Origin: an uncultured Alistipes sp.
Lineage (GTDB): Bacteria; Bacteroidota; Bacteroidia; Bacteroidales; UBA932
Reading direction: 5' to 3'
DNA length: 64,000 nt
Assembly (NCBI GenBank): GCA_900544175.1
Contig: UQUN01000001.1
Location: 1-64,000 of the forward strand
The translations under genes and the position numbers were made by a program. This document shows positions 50,980 through 60,075 of this stretch, in pieces. The stretch's first letter is position 1. Every line of letters begins with the position of its first letter. The notes beneath the pieces were generated by a model that was not told the origin of the DNA, did no database searches, and saw only the letters and a list, made by a program, of their open reading frames with translations.

Positions 50980-51687
50980 ATGAAGTATAAAAGGGTATTG
51001 CTCAAACTCAGCGGGGAGAGCCTCGGAGGACATGAGGGACGCGGCATCGATGAAGGGATGCTGGCCCGCTATGCCGCGGAGGTGGCCGCTGCGGTCAGGA
51101 GCGGAGTGCAGGTCGCCATCGTAGTGGGCGGCGGCAACATTTTCAGAGGACTTTCCGGGGCCGGCAAGGGCTTCGACCGCGTGGGCGGCGACCGTATGGG
51201 GATGCTCGCTACGGTGATCAACAGTCTCGGTCTGGCGATGGCAATCCGCAGTGCCGGAGTGGACGCTGAGGTATTTACCTCTACTCCGATGAAGCCCATT
51301 GCGGAATATTATACCAGGGACAATGCTGTGGCGGCCATGGAGCGTGGAGCGGTGGCACTCATCGCCGGAGGCACCGGCAACCCGTTCTTCACCACTGACT
51401 CTGCGGCGGCTCTCAGGGCCTGCGAGATCGGTGCTGACGCTCTGCTGAAGGGTACCAGGGTGGACGGAGTCTATACTGCAGATCCGGAGAAGGATCCGAA
51501 GGCTGTCAGGTACGATGAGCTGACATTTGACAAGGCCCTCTCTGACGGGCTGAAGGTGATGGACAGCACCGCATTTGCACTTTGCAATGACAACAATATG
51601 CCTATCATCGTCTTTGACATGAATCGGGAGGGTAACCTGCAGAAACTGCTTTCCGGAGAGAAAGTAGGTACGTTGGTGCGCAGGTAG
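50980..51687 (+). CDS. pyrH: UMP kinase
   Basis: 235-aa amino-acid-kinase-fold enzyme that phosphorylates UMP to UDP. The N-terminal MKYKRVLLKLSGESLGG, the GGGNIFRG loop, DRMGMLATVIN and TGNPFFTTDSAA are diagnostic. ATG at 50980 matches family N-termini; ATG at 50962 lies 9 nt from the -7 box and adds only six residues. It is followed by frr after 39 nt, the conserved pyrH-frr pair. Confidence 0.95.
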   Translation: MKYKRVLLKLSGESLGGHEGRGIDEGMLARYAAEVAAAVRSGVQVAIVVGGGNIFRGLSGAGKGFDRVGGDRMGMLATVINSLGLAMAIRSAGVDAEVFTSTPMKPIAEYYTRDNAVAAMERGAVALIAGGTGNPFFTTDSAAALRACEIGADALLKGTRVDGVYTADPEKDPKAVRYDELTFDKALSDGLKVMDSTAFALCNDNNMPIIVFDMNREGNLQKLLSGEKVGTLVRR

Positions 51688-51726
51688 ACTGGAAAACAAA
51701 CGAAATAACAACTAAAACAGAATATT

Positions 51727-52290
51727 ATGGCAGACAATGCAAAAGACATCATTGCTGCGGCAGTGAAAAAGATGGCCGAGGCCGTCAACTTTTTGGAGGA
51801 AGACCTCAAGACCTACAGGGCCGGCAAGGCCAACCCCGCTGTGTTCAACAGCGTCATGGTGGATTACTACGGCAATCCCACTCCCGTGCCTCAGGTGGCC
51901 AGCATCACCGTGCCCGATGCCCGCACGATGCTTATCCAGCCCTGGGAGAAGAACATGATCCCGAAGATCGAGAAGGCCATCATGGATGCCAACCTCGGTT
52001 TCACGCCCCAGAACAACGGTGAGCACATCCGCATCAACGTCCCGCCCCTTACTGAGGACCGCCGCAAGGAGCTGGTCAAGAAGTCCAAGGCAGCCGGCGA
52101 GTCGGCTAAGGTATCCGTGCGCAATGCCCGTAAGGAGGCCAACGACCAGTTGAAGAAGGCTCAGAAGGACGGTTTGTCTGAGGATATGGTCAAGGACGCC
52201 GAGAATGACGTGCAGAAGGAGGTGGACAACTTCAACAAGAAGATCGACACCATCCTTGCCAACAAGGAAAAAGAGATAATGACAGTTTAG
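51727..52290 (+). CDS. frr: Ribosome-recycling factor
   Basis: 187-aa factor that, with EF-G, splits the post-termination ribosome. The family pattern is complete: YRAGKANPAVFNSVMVDYYG, LIQPWEKNMIPKIEKAI, NVPPLTEDRRKELVKKSK and SVRNARKEAND. Conserved partner of pyrH. A hypothetical lipoprotein gene follows closely, and the transcript probably ends at the terminator at 53298. Confidence 0.96.
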   Translation: MADNAKDIIAAAVKKMAEAVNFLEEDLKTYRAGKANPAVFNSVMVDYYGNPTPVPQVASITVPDARTMLIQPWEKNMIPKIEKAIMDANLGFTPQNNGEHIRINVPPLTEDRRKELVKKSKAAGESAKVSVRNARKEANDQLKKAQKDGLSEDMVKDAENDVQKEVDNFNKKIDTILANKEKEIMTV

Positions 52291-52299
52291 TATAAAGTG

Positions 52300-53265
52300 A
52301 TGATTATGAATGTAAGAAGTTTTCTGGCGATATCCGTTGCATCGGCCGTTTCTCTTGCTGCGATGACTGGATGCGATGACGGACCGTCGGCTCCGGTGCC
52401 TCCTGAACTCGGGGACATAGCAGTAAGTCAGGATAAGATAGGTATAGGCCACCAGATAGTGTTCACTGTCGAGGATCAGACATCTGTGTCAGGCAATGTC
52501 TACAGTCTGGACCCTGTATGGACTATAAACGGGAATGAGATCATGGATATATACACTTCCTATGATTTCGTGAACGGCCGTGGCAGATATACCTGCTATT
52601 ATGTGCCGATGAATGCCGGAATCATGGAGGTCGCCTTGAATGTAGATATGAGATTCAACGACGCTCCTGCAGGAGAGGAGGAGAAATCGGTATCTGTTTC
52701 CGGTGAGTTCGAGGTGGTAAGGTGTGATGCCCGGAATTCGTTCTGGGGCGATTCGGTGGATATCACCATGTACCGCGAGCCGGGCCTTGTGAAGAGAGGT
52801 TCCAGTGACGAGTATATAGGCGAGGGCACCAGTTCCATAATGGGCTTGTCCAGCATGATATCCAGTGTGGATCTTACCTATGTGTTCGAGAACGGCGGCC
52901 TTGTACAGATTGTCGAGGAGTTTCTGGTTTCTGCCGACCGTACTGACGGATATGAGTATGTCGCTGAGCTTTTTGATTTTGCCCTGAGGACTCTTGAAAC
53001 CGACTATGCAGGAGGCAGTATCGCGGGCAGGACACTGGAGCAGCTTGATACAGACCGTGTGGAGTGCCTGAGTGTCGCCGCCAAATACAGGAGAGGAGAG
53101 TCTCTCACCGGCGATGAGATGGCCCTCTTGGGAGAAGGTCTTGTTAAGGGTTGGGTTAGAATCATCTCCAATATGTCCCTGGACAATACGGATATAGAGT
53201 TTACGACAGAGGCTCTGCCCACCAGCAGCTCCGTCAACATGGTGCTGACCTACTCCAGAAGGTAG
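52300..53265 (+). CDS. Hypothetical lipoprotein
   Basis: 321-aa protein with a lipoprotein signal (MNVRSFLAISVASAVSLAAM then lipobox MTGC), then Ig-like strands (IGIGHQIVFTVEDQ, PVWTINGNEI) and a helical C-terminal half (VAELFDFALRTLE, VECLSVAAKYRRGE). ATG at 52300 or 52306 are both plausible starts. I recognise no family. Its spacing of 9 nt behind frr suggests read-through from pyrH-frr. Confidence 0.75.
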   Translation: MIMNVRSFLAISVASAVSLAAMTGCDDGPSAPVPPELGDIAVSQDKIGIGHQIVFTVEDQTSVSGNVYSLDPVWTINGNEIMDIYTSYDFVNGRGRYTCYYVPMNAGIMEVALNVDMRFNDAPAGEEEKSVSVSGEFEVVRCDARNSFWGDSVDITMYREPGLVKRGSSDEYIGEGTSSIMGLSSMISSVDLTYVFENGGLVQIVEEFLVSADRTDGYEYVAELFDFALRTLETDYAGGSIAGRTLEQLDTDRVECLSVAAKYRRGESLTGDEMALLGEGLVKGWVRIISNMSLDNTDIEFTTEALPTSSSVNMVLTYSRR

Positions 53266-53297
53266 CCGCTCATACCACCAGACAGATACGGCAGATG

Positions 53298-53327
53298 AAA
53301 ATCCGGGGATTCTTCTCCGGATTTTTT
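53298..53327 (+). terminator. Rho-independent terminator
   Basis: AAAATCCGG(GGA) (53298-53309) pairs with (TCT)CCGGATTTT (53314-53325) around a 4-nt loop, followed by more T. It lies 33 bp after the lipoprotein stop and closes the pyrH-frr-lipoprotein unit. Confidence 0.88.
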
Positions 53328-53417
53328 TGTTTAATGATTTTTTTTAATAACTTGCGCTATGAAAACTTCATATGGAGATATCCATATTCTGTGGAATTGG
53401 CATCGAATTCGTGCAGT

Positions 53418-53448
53418 TTTACTATGCGGATTCACTCCGCATAGTAAA
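53418..53448. repeat. 13-bp perfect inverted repeat
   Basis: TTTACTATGCGGA (53418-53430) and TCCGCATAGTAAA (53436-53448) form a perfect stem with a 5-nt loop. There is no T-run on either side, so it is not a standard terminator. It sits 46 bp upstream of the barrel gene at 53494, in otherwise A/T-rich DNA. Confidence 0.7.
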
Positions 53449-53493
53449 GCAGGAAATTTTTAATCATTTTGATTTTTAGTCATTTATAAAAAT

Positions 53494-54069
53494 ATGAAAA
53501 AATCAGTATTCATTATATTCTTTTTCAGTTCTGTGCTTTCTATGTCTGCCAGACCTAATGATATTGGGGATGACGCCCGTCTGAACAAGTCGTATAAATA
53601 CGAGGGCAGTGTGTCATTGACTTATTCCTACGAGGTGGCCGTAGGACTGTCTACTGTTCACGGTGTCCGTCTGGGCGGAGACAGGTGGTTTGTCGGTGGT
53701 GCGTTGTCCGCTGATATCGGATTCCCATACGGGTCTTTTTATAGCATAGGATTTCATCCCAGGTGGTTTTTTGTCAATGCTGAGAAAGTGGAGTGCTATC
53801 TTGGCTGTGATGTCGGTTTTGAATATTTGAGCGGGTGGAATTTCAGAAGTGATGCGGATAAATCGGCATCGTATGGAATCGGACCGGAACTTGATCCGGA
53901 ATTAGGCATGGGAATAAGACTGAGGAATGGAGATGCAATAGATATTGCGGTGTCCTGCAGCATTGATTTTATGTTGTCAGGGACTTACTATTACCGGGAC
54001 GGAGATTTCGGAGGCCCGCTCCCTTTGACCTTGATCCGCCCCGGCATAAGTGTCGGTTACCGTTTCTGA
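53494..54069 (+). CDS. Exported barrel-like protein, unknown function
   Basis: 191-aa protein with a signal peptide (MKKSVFIIFFFSSVLSMSA) and amphipathic strands (GSVSLTYSYEVAVGL, DRWFVGGALSADIGF, FFVNAEKVECYLGCDVGF) ending in PGISVGYRF, a C-terminal aromatic as in outer-membrane barrels. No family is recognised. The A/T-rich leader contains a 13-bp inverted repeat. Its last 13 nt overlap the 3' end of the convergent aroG gene. Confidence 0.7.
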   Translation: MKKSVFIIFFFSSVLSMSARPNDIGDDARLNKSYKYEGSVSLTYSYEVAVGLSTVHGVRLGGDRWFVGGALSADIGFPYGSFYSIGFHPRWFFVNAEKVECYLGCDVGFEYLSGWNFRSDADKSASYGIGPELDPELGMGIRLRNGDAIDIAVSCSIDFMLSGTYYYRDGDFGGPLPLTLIRPGISVGYRF

Positions 54070-55136
54070 CGGTCAGTACTGTTTCCCAGCTGCCGCTCCA
54101 TGGAGGCGCGGTGGATAGTCGTAAAGATCTCGGTGATAAAGTCTTCATCGAGATCTTTTTCTTTTGCCATAGCGCGTACTTTCTCCAGGACGGCGTTCCA
54201 GCGGCCGGTCTGCAGGACGGTGAGGCCGCTGCGCTCCTTGATGCGGCCGATGGCCTCGGAGATGCTCATGCGCTCAGCCAGCAGGTCGATAAGGGAGGCG
54301 TCTATCCTGTCGATGTCGCTGCGAAGGCTGTCCAGAGCCGCTGCGGCCTCCGTCCCCGGGGTTGGATTGCCGCGCATCACCAGAGAATTCAGAAGTTCCG
54401 CCAGTTCAGCCGGAGTTATCTGCTGGGCGGCATCGCTCAGGGCCTTGTCCGGGTCTGGATGTACCTCTATCATCAGACCGTCGAATCCGAGGGCCATGGC
54501 CTGTTGCGATATGCTTCTGACTATACCGCGCTGTCCTCCGATATGGCTTGGATCACATAGGACCGGCAACTCCGGCATTCTTCTGCGCAGTTCCACAGGT
54601 ATTTGCCAGAAAGGGACATTGCGGTACAGACTCTCACCGTAGAAATGAAAGCCGCGGTGTACTGCGAAGACTTGTCTGCCGTCGGCGGCCAGACGCTCTA
54701 TGGCTCCTATCCAGAGTTCCGGATCAGGAACCAGAGGATTCTTGACAAGTACAGGCAGCTCCGTTCCTTTCAATGCATCAGCTATTTCCTGTACCAGAAA
54801 AGGATTGCCTGTGGTGCGGGCACCGATCCAGACGGCGTCTATTCCGTATTTCAGTATGACTTCCACGTGTCTGGCATTTGCCACTTCGGTAGCGGTTTTC
54901 ATGCCGGTGGCCTTTCCCGCGTCGCGTAACCACTGAGCGCCGGCTTCTCCGACTCCTTCAAAGCTGCCTGGGTGTGTTCTGGGTTTCCACAGCCCTCCGC
55001 GCAGCATCCTGACACCGGTCCTGCTGATACCTTCGGCAGCCGCCATTATCTGCTCCCGGCTCTCCACGCTGCACGGCCCTGCAATGATAAATGGTACGGG
55101 GTATCCAGTCTCTTTTATTTTGTCCGGCCTATTCAT
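54057..55136 (-). CDS. Bifunctional DAHP synthase / chorismate mutase
   Basis: 359-aa fusion. Residues 1 to about 255 are a KDPG-aldolase-like DAHP synthase (IAGPCSVES, RGGLWKPRTHPGSFEG, VLVKNPLVPDPELW, PVLCDPSHIGGQR), the first step of aromatic amino-acid synthesis. Residues about 270-345 are an AroQ-type chorismate mutase (SLRSDIDRIDASLIDLLAERMSI...). This fusion order is typical of Bacteroidota, and the mutase domain usually brings feedback control. It is apart from the usual prephenate genes here. The ATG overlaps the end of the Crp remnant by 8 nt. Confidence 0.92.
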   Translation of the reverse strand: MNRPDKIKETGYPVPFIIAGPCSVESREQIMAAAEGISRTGVRMLRGGLWKPRTHPGSFEGVGEAGAQWLRDAGKATGMKTATEVANARHVEVILKYGIDAVWIGARTTGNPFLVQEIADALKGTELPVLVKNPLVPDPELWIGAIERLAADGRQVFAVHRGFHFYGESLYRNVPFWQIPVELRRRMPELPVLCDPSHIGGQRGIVRSISQQAMALGFDGLMIEVHPDPDKALSDAAQQITPAELAELLNSLVMRGNPTPGTEAAAALDSLRSDIDRIDASLIDLLAERMSISEAIGRIKERSGLTVLQTGRWNAVLEKVRAMAKEKDLDEDFITEIFTTIHRASMERQLGNSTDRQKR

Positions 55137-55428
55137 ACAACATCTTTTTCCTTAATTTACAAAGCCATGATGGAGTGACTCCTAAATAGGACGCAAGCCT
55201 GTTGTTGGAGACGGCATTTATTATGTCTGGTCTTATCTTGCATGCTTCGATCTGCAGGAGAGACGGTTGGTGCATATACAGGCTGGGATCCGTCATGCCG
55301 TATCCAATCAGTATTTCACGGGGGCTCAGTGTTATTTCCTCAGTTGATTCGAATAGCAGTTCCATAGTGGAGTCACTTGGAATATATGTGCTTATATTCT
55401 GTATCTTTTTCAAAAAAAAGCGGTCCAT
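55129..55428 (-). pseudogene. Internally deleted Crp/Fnr-family regulator remnant
   Basis: A 99-aa open frame joins the two ends of a Crp/Fnr protein. The N-terminus resembles the start of the cyclic-nucleotide-binding domain (LLFESTEEITLSPREILIGYGMTDPSLYM) and the C-terminus is the recognition helix-turn-helix (NNRLASYLGVTPSWLCKLRKKM). About 100 central residues (rest of the beta-roll and the dimer helix) are missing, in frame. DNA binding as a dimer is therefore doubtful. It could be a small functional relic, but decay is more likely. Confidence 0.6.
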
Positions 55429-55699
55429 GGCGTATATGTGTTCTATCGTATTAAAAATATATGAAACCCAAAAGTAATAATTATTTAAAAAAACATTCAG
55501 GATTCTTACAACTTTATTCAGGCAGACAGTTTTGTCGTTCTTTTTTGAAAATATTGTAGCACTACAATTTTCCTCAATTCGCAGGCAGGCGGGATTGAGG
55601 GGTCTGATAAGAGCGGAGGCTGTCTGGTACGTTCGATAATCGCATTTTAGCGGCCGTGATGTATTAGGGATGCAGGCTGTAATGTGTGGAGATAATGTG
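55429..55699. other. Intergenic stretch upstream of sdhC
   Basis: About 270 bp of A/T-rich DNA with no gene or repeat that I can support. It separates the Crp remnant from the sdhC promoter. Confidence 0.45.
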
Positions 55700-55729
55700 T
55701 TGAAAATTCAAAACAGTTTCTTATCTTTG
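55700..55729 (+). promoter_or_regulatory. Bacteroidota-type promoter of sdhC
   Basis: -33 TTG (55700-55702) and -7 TATCTTTG (55722-55729) with 19 bp between, an excellent match to the Bacteroides consensus. The leader is about 25 nt. Confidence 0.8.
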
Positions 55730-55757
55730 CCGCGAAAAACAAAAACAACACGCAACA

Positions 55758-56429
55758 ATGGCAAGTATTTTTAAATCATCCATCGGGAAAAAGCTCATTA
55801 TGAGCATCACGGGATTATTCCTGGTAATTTTCCTACTCCTGCATATGACTATTAACGGCCTGTCTCTCATCAGCCCGGATGCTTTCAGGGCCGGATGTGA
55901 CTTTATGGCGCTGCCGATCATTACCGTGATGGTGCCTGTACTGGCTTTAGGATTCATCATCCACATCATATATGCGCTGTATCTGTCATGGACCAACTAC
56001 AGGGCACGAGGCAACAACCGCTATGCGGTAGCCAATAAGAGCAAGGCAGATAATTGGGCCGCTAAGAACATGCTTGTTCTCGGTGTTGTCGTGCTTGGCC
56101 TGCTGGCTTTCCATCTCACCCATTTCTGGGCTGACATGCAGCTCCAGCAGTTCCGTGGTGTTCCCCACGACCAGCTTGCAGATCCCTACCAGCTGCTTCT
56201 TGATACCTTTAAATGCGGTTGGGTGACGGCACTTTATGTTATCTGGTTCGTGGCTGTGTGGCTGCACCTGACCCATGGTTTCTGGAGCGCATTCCATACT
56301 CTCGGTTGGAACAACAATATATGGATCAGCCGCCTGAAGGTCATCTCCTATATTGTGGCCACCATCATCTGCCTGGTGTTCGTGGCAGTGGCTGTGGTAT
56401 CCTGCCTGAAGGCCAACGCTATAATGTAA
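55758..56429 (+). CDS. sdhC: Succinate dehydrogenase/fumarate reductase cytochrome b subunit
   Basis: 223-aa membrane anchor of complex II (B-type, diheme). Five hydrophobic segments and histidines for heme ligation are visible (LLLHMTINGL, IHIIYALYLSW, LLAFHLTHFW, WLHLTHGFWSAFHTLGW). It feeds electrons between menaquinone and the flavoprotein. Normally sdhA and sdhB follow directly; here a terminator and an unrelated beta-galactosidase gene follow, so it is a single-gene unit and the other subunits must lie elsewhere. Confidence 0.92.
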   Translation: MASIFKSSIGKKLIMSITGLFLVIFLLLHMTINGLSLISPDAFRAGCDFMALPIITVMVPVLALGFIIHIIYALYLSWTNYRARGNNRYAVANKSKADNWAAKNMLVLGVVVLGLLAFHLTHFWADMQLQQFRGVPHDQLADPYQLLLDTFKCGWVTALYVIWFVAVWLHLTHGFWSAFHTLGWNNNIWISRLKVISYIVATIICLVFVAVAVVSCLKANAIM

Positions 56430-56495
56430 CGGTGCGCCATAACGGGCAAACTGCTCTGATCTGACCCGCCACCAAATAGAATTTAGAAATCAACG

Positions 56496-56530
56496 GGCTG
56501 TGGTTGAAGTATTTCGACACAGCCTTTTTT
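56496..56530 (+). terminator. Rho-independent terminator after sdhC
   Basis: GGCTGTG (56496-56502) pairs with CACAGCC (56518-56524), with further inner pairing GTTGAA/TTCGAC possible, and is followed directly by six T (56525-56530). It closes sdhC before the beta-galactosidase gene. Confidence 0.85.
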
Positions 56531-56544
56531 AATTTATAACGTTT

Positions 56545-59500
56545 ATGAAGAACATACTGATTCCTCTCGCACTTGTGCTCTGTCCGGCGGTACTGTCTGC
56601 TCAGGGACAGAAGGACCGGCTGCCTTACTGGCAGGACGTGCAGACCGTGGAGGTGAACCGGGAATATCCCCGGACGGCTTTCATGAGCTATCCCGACTCG
56701 GCGACAGCCGCCGCGTACCGCTATGAGAACAGCCCCCGTTACCTGCTGCTCAACGGGGTGTGGAAGTTCTACTTCGTTGACGCTTACCGTGACCTGCCGG
56801 AGAATATTGCCGATCCTTCCGTGGATGCCTCAGGATGGAACGACATCAACGTGCCTGGCAACTGGGAAGTGCAGGGCTTCGGTACGGCCATCTATACCAA
56901 CCACGGCTATGAGTTCAAGCCGCGCAATCCCACGCCTCCTGTCCTGCCCGAGGACAATCCCGTCGGGGTCTACCGTCGGGAGTTCACAGTGCCCGAGGCA
57001 TGGGACGGCTCGGAGATATTCCTGAATGTTGACGGGGCGAAATCCGGGGTGTACGTGTACCTGAACGGCCGCGAGGTGGGCTACAGCGAGGATTCCAAGA
57101 CCTCGGCGGAGTTTGCCGTGAGCGACTTTCTCGTGCCTGGGGTCAATACTCTGGTGCTGAAGATATACCGTTGGAGCACCGGCTCGTATCTGGAGTGCCA
57201 GGACTTCTGGAGGATGAGCGGTATCGAGAGGGACGTGTACCTGTGGTGCCAGCCCAGGGAGGCCGCGTTGAAGGATTTCACGGTGGTCTCAACATTGGAC
57301 GACACTTATACTGAAGGTTTGTTCTCGCTCAGGGCGGTGCTGAAGAATACATCTGCCAGTGGCTCCGAGGCGGTGCTGCGCGGAACGCTGACCGGGCCGG
57401 ACGGGGCCGTGGTGTGGTCTGATGTCCGGAATGTGCCTCTGGATGCCGGAAGTACCTCGGAAGTGCTCTTCGAGAACCGTATCCCCGATGTCCAGCCCTG
57501 GTCTGCGGAGCATCCGGACCTGTATCGGCTGACCATGACCGTCTATGCTGACGGGAAGGCGGTGGAGACCGTGCCTTATCATGTGGGATTCCGCAAGTTC
57601 GAGATCAAGCCGTCCGGAGAACTTTCCCCTGAGGGCCGTCCCTACGTGCTCTTCTACGTCAACGGGCAGCCGGTCAAGCTCAAGGGCGTGAATACCCACG
57701 AGCACAACCCCATGACCGGTCACTATGTCACCGAGGAGCTTATCCGCCGCGACCTGGAGCTGATGAAGCAGAACAATATCAACACCGTGCGTCTGGCCCA
57801 CTATCCCCAGGGCCGCCGATTCTACGAGCTGTGCGATGAGTACGGCCTGTACGTCTACGACGAGGCCAATATCGAGTCCCACGGCATGTACTACAACCTG
57901 CGCAAGGGCGGGACACTCGGCAACAATCCCGAATGGCTCGCCGCCCACATGGACCGTACCGTCAATATGTACGAGCGCAACAAGAACTATCCATGCATCA
58001 CCGTCTGGTCCCTTGGCAATGAGGCCGGCAACGGATACAATTTCTACCAGACCTATCTCTGGATCAAGGACCGCGAGAGGGGAGGAATGGACCGTCCCGT
58101 CTGCTATGAGCGGGCACAGTGGGAGTGGAACAGCGACATGTACGTGCCGCAGTATCCGGGAGCGGACTGGCTGCGGCAGATAGGCCGTTCCGGCAGTGAC
58201 CGCCCGGTGGTGCCCTCGGAGTATTCCCATGCGATGGGCAATTCCTCCGGCAGCCTCTCCCTGCAGTGGGACGAGATCTACCGCTACCCCAACCTGCAGG
58301 GCGGTTATATCTGGGACTGGGTGGACCAGGGCATCTGGCAGGACCGTGACGGAGGCTTCTGGGCCTACGGCGGAGACTTCGGCGTCAATGCCCCGAGCGA
58401 CGGCAATTTCCTCTGCAACGGTATTGTCAATCCCGACCGCAATCCCCATCCGGCGATGACTGAAGTCAAGCATGCCTACCAGAATGCCGCTTTCCGGCCC
58501 TCCGGCTATGCCGAGGATCCCACGGCAGAGCGTACCCTTGCGACCGGCCGGCTCGCATTTTCCTCATTGCCTTCCGGCGGCAAGGTGTCGGTGGATGTCA
58601 TCAACCGTTTCTACTTTACTGACCTGGATGCGTATGATTTTACCTACGAGCTGACCGCTGACGGACGGGTGGCCGCTTCCGGGACATTGGCCGTGAGCGC
58701 CGCTCCACAGGATACGGTGACGGTGGAGATTCCCGTGCCGGCACTGAAGAGCAGCGGCACGGAGTATTTTCTCAATCTGTATATGAAGCAGCGTTCGGAG
58801 GTGCTTGGTATCCCTGCAGGACATGTGCTGGCTTCCGACCAGATAGCCTTCCCTGTCACGGGTGAGCGGCCTGTTTATGCCGAGGGCCGCGGTCCGGCCC
58901 TGTCGGTCGACTCCGTGTCGTCCGAGGGTGTGATAAGCATTTTCTCCCCTTCGGTGGAATGGGTGTTCGACCGCTCCGCTGCCGCTGTCACCTCCTATAA
59001 GGTGCGTGGCGTGGAGTATTTTGCCGGCGGCTTCGGACTGCGTCCCAATTTCTGGCGCGGACCCAATGACAACGACTACGGCAACGGGGCTCCCAAGCGG
59101 CTGCAGATATGGAAGACTTCCTCGCAGGAGCTGCGCGTGGGTGCTGTGTCAGTTGCCATGGACGGAGCTGATGCCGTGATGACGGTGGAGTACCTGTTAG
59201 CGGCAGGCAACAAGTATATCGCGGAGTACCGGGTGCATCCCGACGGAGTGGTGGATGCCCGCCTGCATTTTACTCCGGCCCTGATGCCAGAGGTGGAGTC
59301 CGAGGCCTCCGAGGCGACCCTGACGGCGACCTATACGCCCGGACAGGAGTCCCGTGTCGGCTTGAAGGCCCGTCCGGAAGTTCCCCGTATCGGTGTGCGT
59401 TTCCGTCTGCCCGTAGCCATGCACGGGGTGACGTGGTACGGACGCGGCCCGGGAGAGAACTATATCGACCGCAGCCGCGGCTCGCTGGTGGGACTGTATT

Positions 59501-59982
59501 CGTCTTCGGCTGAGGCCATGTATTTCCCCTACGTGCGTCCCCAGGAGAACGGCCACCGCAGCGACACCCGCTGGGCCGCCTTCTATGGAGGGGGCAACGG
59601 CCTGATGGTGGTGGCTGACAGTACGATAGGCTTCAGTGCCCTACGTAATCCCGTGGAGGATTTCGACTCGGAGGAGGCTGTGGAACACGACTACCAGTGG
59701 CCCAACTTCACTCCGGAGCAGATTGCCTCCAAGGATCCCGCTGACGCGAAGGACGTGCTGCGCCGCATGCACCACATCAACGACATTGTCCCGCAGGACT
59801 ACGTTGAGGTCTGCATCGACATGCGCCAGCAGGGCGTGGCCGGCTACGACAGCTGGGGTGATCGTCCCGAACCGCAGTACCAGCTCCCCGCCGACCGCGA
59901 CTACACCTGGAGCTTCACCCTCGTTCCCGTCAAGAACGCCCGCGACGCACAGCGCAAGGCCCTCTATGACTACGGGCTGTAG
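56545..59982 (+). CDS. Glycoside hydrolase family 2 beta-galactosidase
   Basis: 1145-aa exported (signal peptide 1 to about 19, cut near LSAQ) or periplasmic GH2 enzyme with the full LacZ-like five-domain plan: jelly roll (about 50-230), Ig-like domain, TIM barrel, second Ig and C-terminal beta-sandwich (GPGENYIDRSRGS near 970; EVCIDMRQQGVAGYDSWG near the end). Acid/base E493 in SLGNEAGNG and nucleophile E559 in EYSHAMGNS are intact. It cleaves terminal beta-galactosides, probably from host or plant glycans. It is alone, without SusC/D genes. Confidence 0.94.
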   Translation: MKNILIPLALVLCPAVLSAQGQKDRLPYWQDVQTVEVNREYPRTAFMSYPDSATAAAYRYENSPRYLLLNGVWKFYFVDAYRDLPENIADPSVDASGWNDINVPGNWEVQGFGTAIYTNHGYEFKPRNPTPPVLPEDNPVGVYRREFTVPEAWDGSEIFLNVDGAKSGVYVYLNGREVGYSEDSKTSAEFAVSDFLVPGVNTLVLKIYRWSTGSYLECQDFWRMSGIERDVYLWCQPREAALKDFTVVSTLDDTYTEGLFSLRAVLKNTSASGSEAVLRGTLTGPDGAVVWSDVRNVPLDAGSTSEVLFENRIPDVQPWSAEHPDLYRLTMTVYADGKAVETVPYHVGFRKFEIKPSGELSPEGRPYVLFYVNGQPVKLKGVNTHEHNPMTGHYVTEELIRRDLELMKQNNINTVRLAHYPQGRRFYELCDEYGLYVYDEANIESHGMYYNLRKGGTLGNNPEWLAAHMDRTVNMYERNKNYPCITVWSLGNEAGNGYNFYQTYLWIKDRERGGMDRPVCYERAQWEWNSDMYVPQYPGADWLRQIGRSGSDRPVVPSEYSHAMGNSSGSLSLQWDEIYRYPNLQGGYIWDWVDQGIWQDRDGGFWAYGGDFGVNAPSDGNFLCNGIVNPDRNPHPAMTEVKHAYQNAAFRPSGYAEDPTAERTLATGRLAFSSLPSGGKVSVDVINRFYFTDLDAYDFTYELTADGRVAASGTLAVSAAPQDTVTVEIPVPALKSSGTEYFLNLYMKQRSEVLGIPAGHVLASDQIAFPVTGERPVYAEGRGPALSVDSVSSEGVISIFSPSVEWVFDRSAAAVTSYKVRGVEYFAGGFGLRPNFWRGPNDNDYGNGAPKRLQIWKTSSQELRVGAVSVAMDGADAVMTVEYLLAAGNKYIAEYRVHPDGVVDARLHFTPALMPEVESEASEATLTATYTPGQESRVGLKARPEVPRIGVRFRLPVAMHGVTWYGRGPGENYIDRSRGSLVGLYSSSAEAMYFPYVRPQENGHRSDTRWAAFYGGGNGLMVVADSTIGFSALRNPVEDFDSEEAVEHDYQWPNFTPEQIASKDPADAKDVLRRMHHINDIVPQDYVEVCIDMRQQGVAGYDSWGDRPEPQYQLPADRDYTWSFTLVPVKNARDAQRKALYDYGL

Positions 59983-60075
59983 CCCTGCGCTATCCTGGGT
60001 CCCCTTACCAGTCTAACTGCTGAAAACCATTCGTTGGATCGAGCCGGTGTTGCTGGCAGTCCGTTTCCCAGACTC

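Noticed and set aside
57289..58473. 394-aa antisense frame in the beta-galactosidase gene
   Set aside because: It overlaps the catalytic core of an intact GH2 enzyme and shows no family features.
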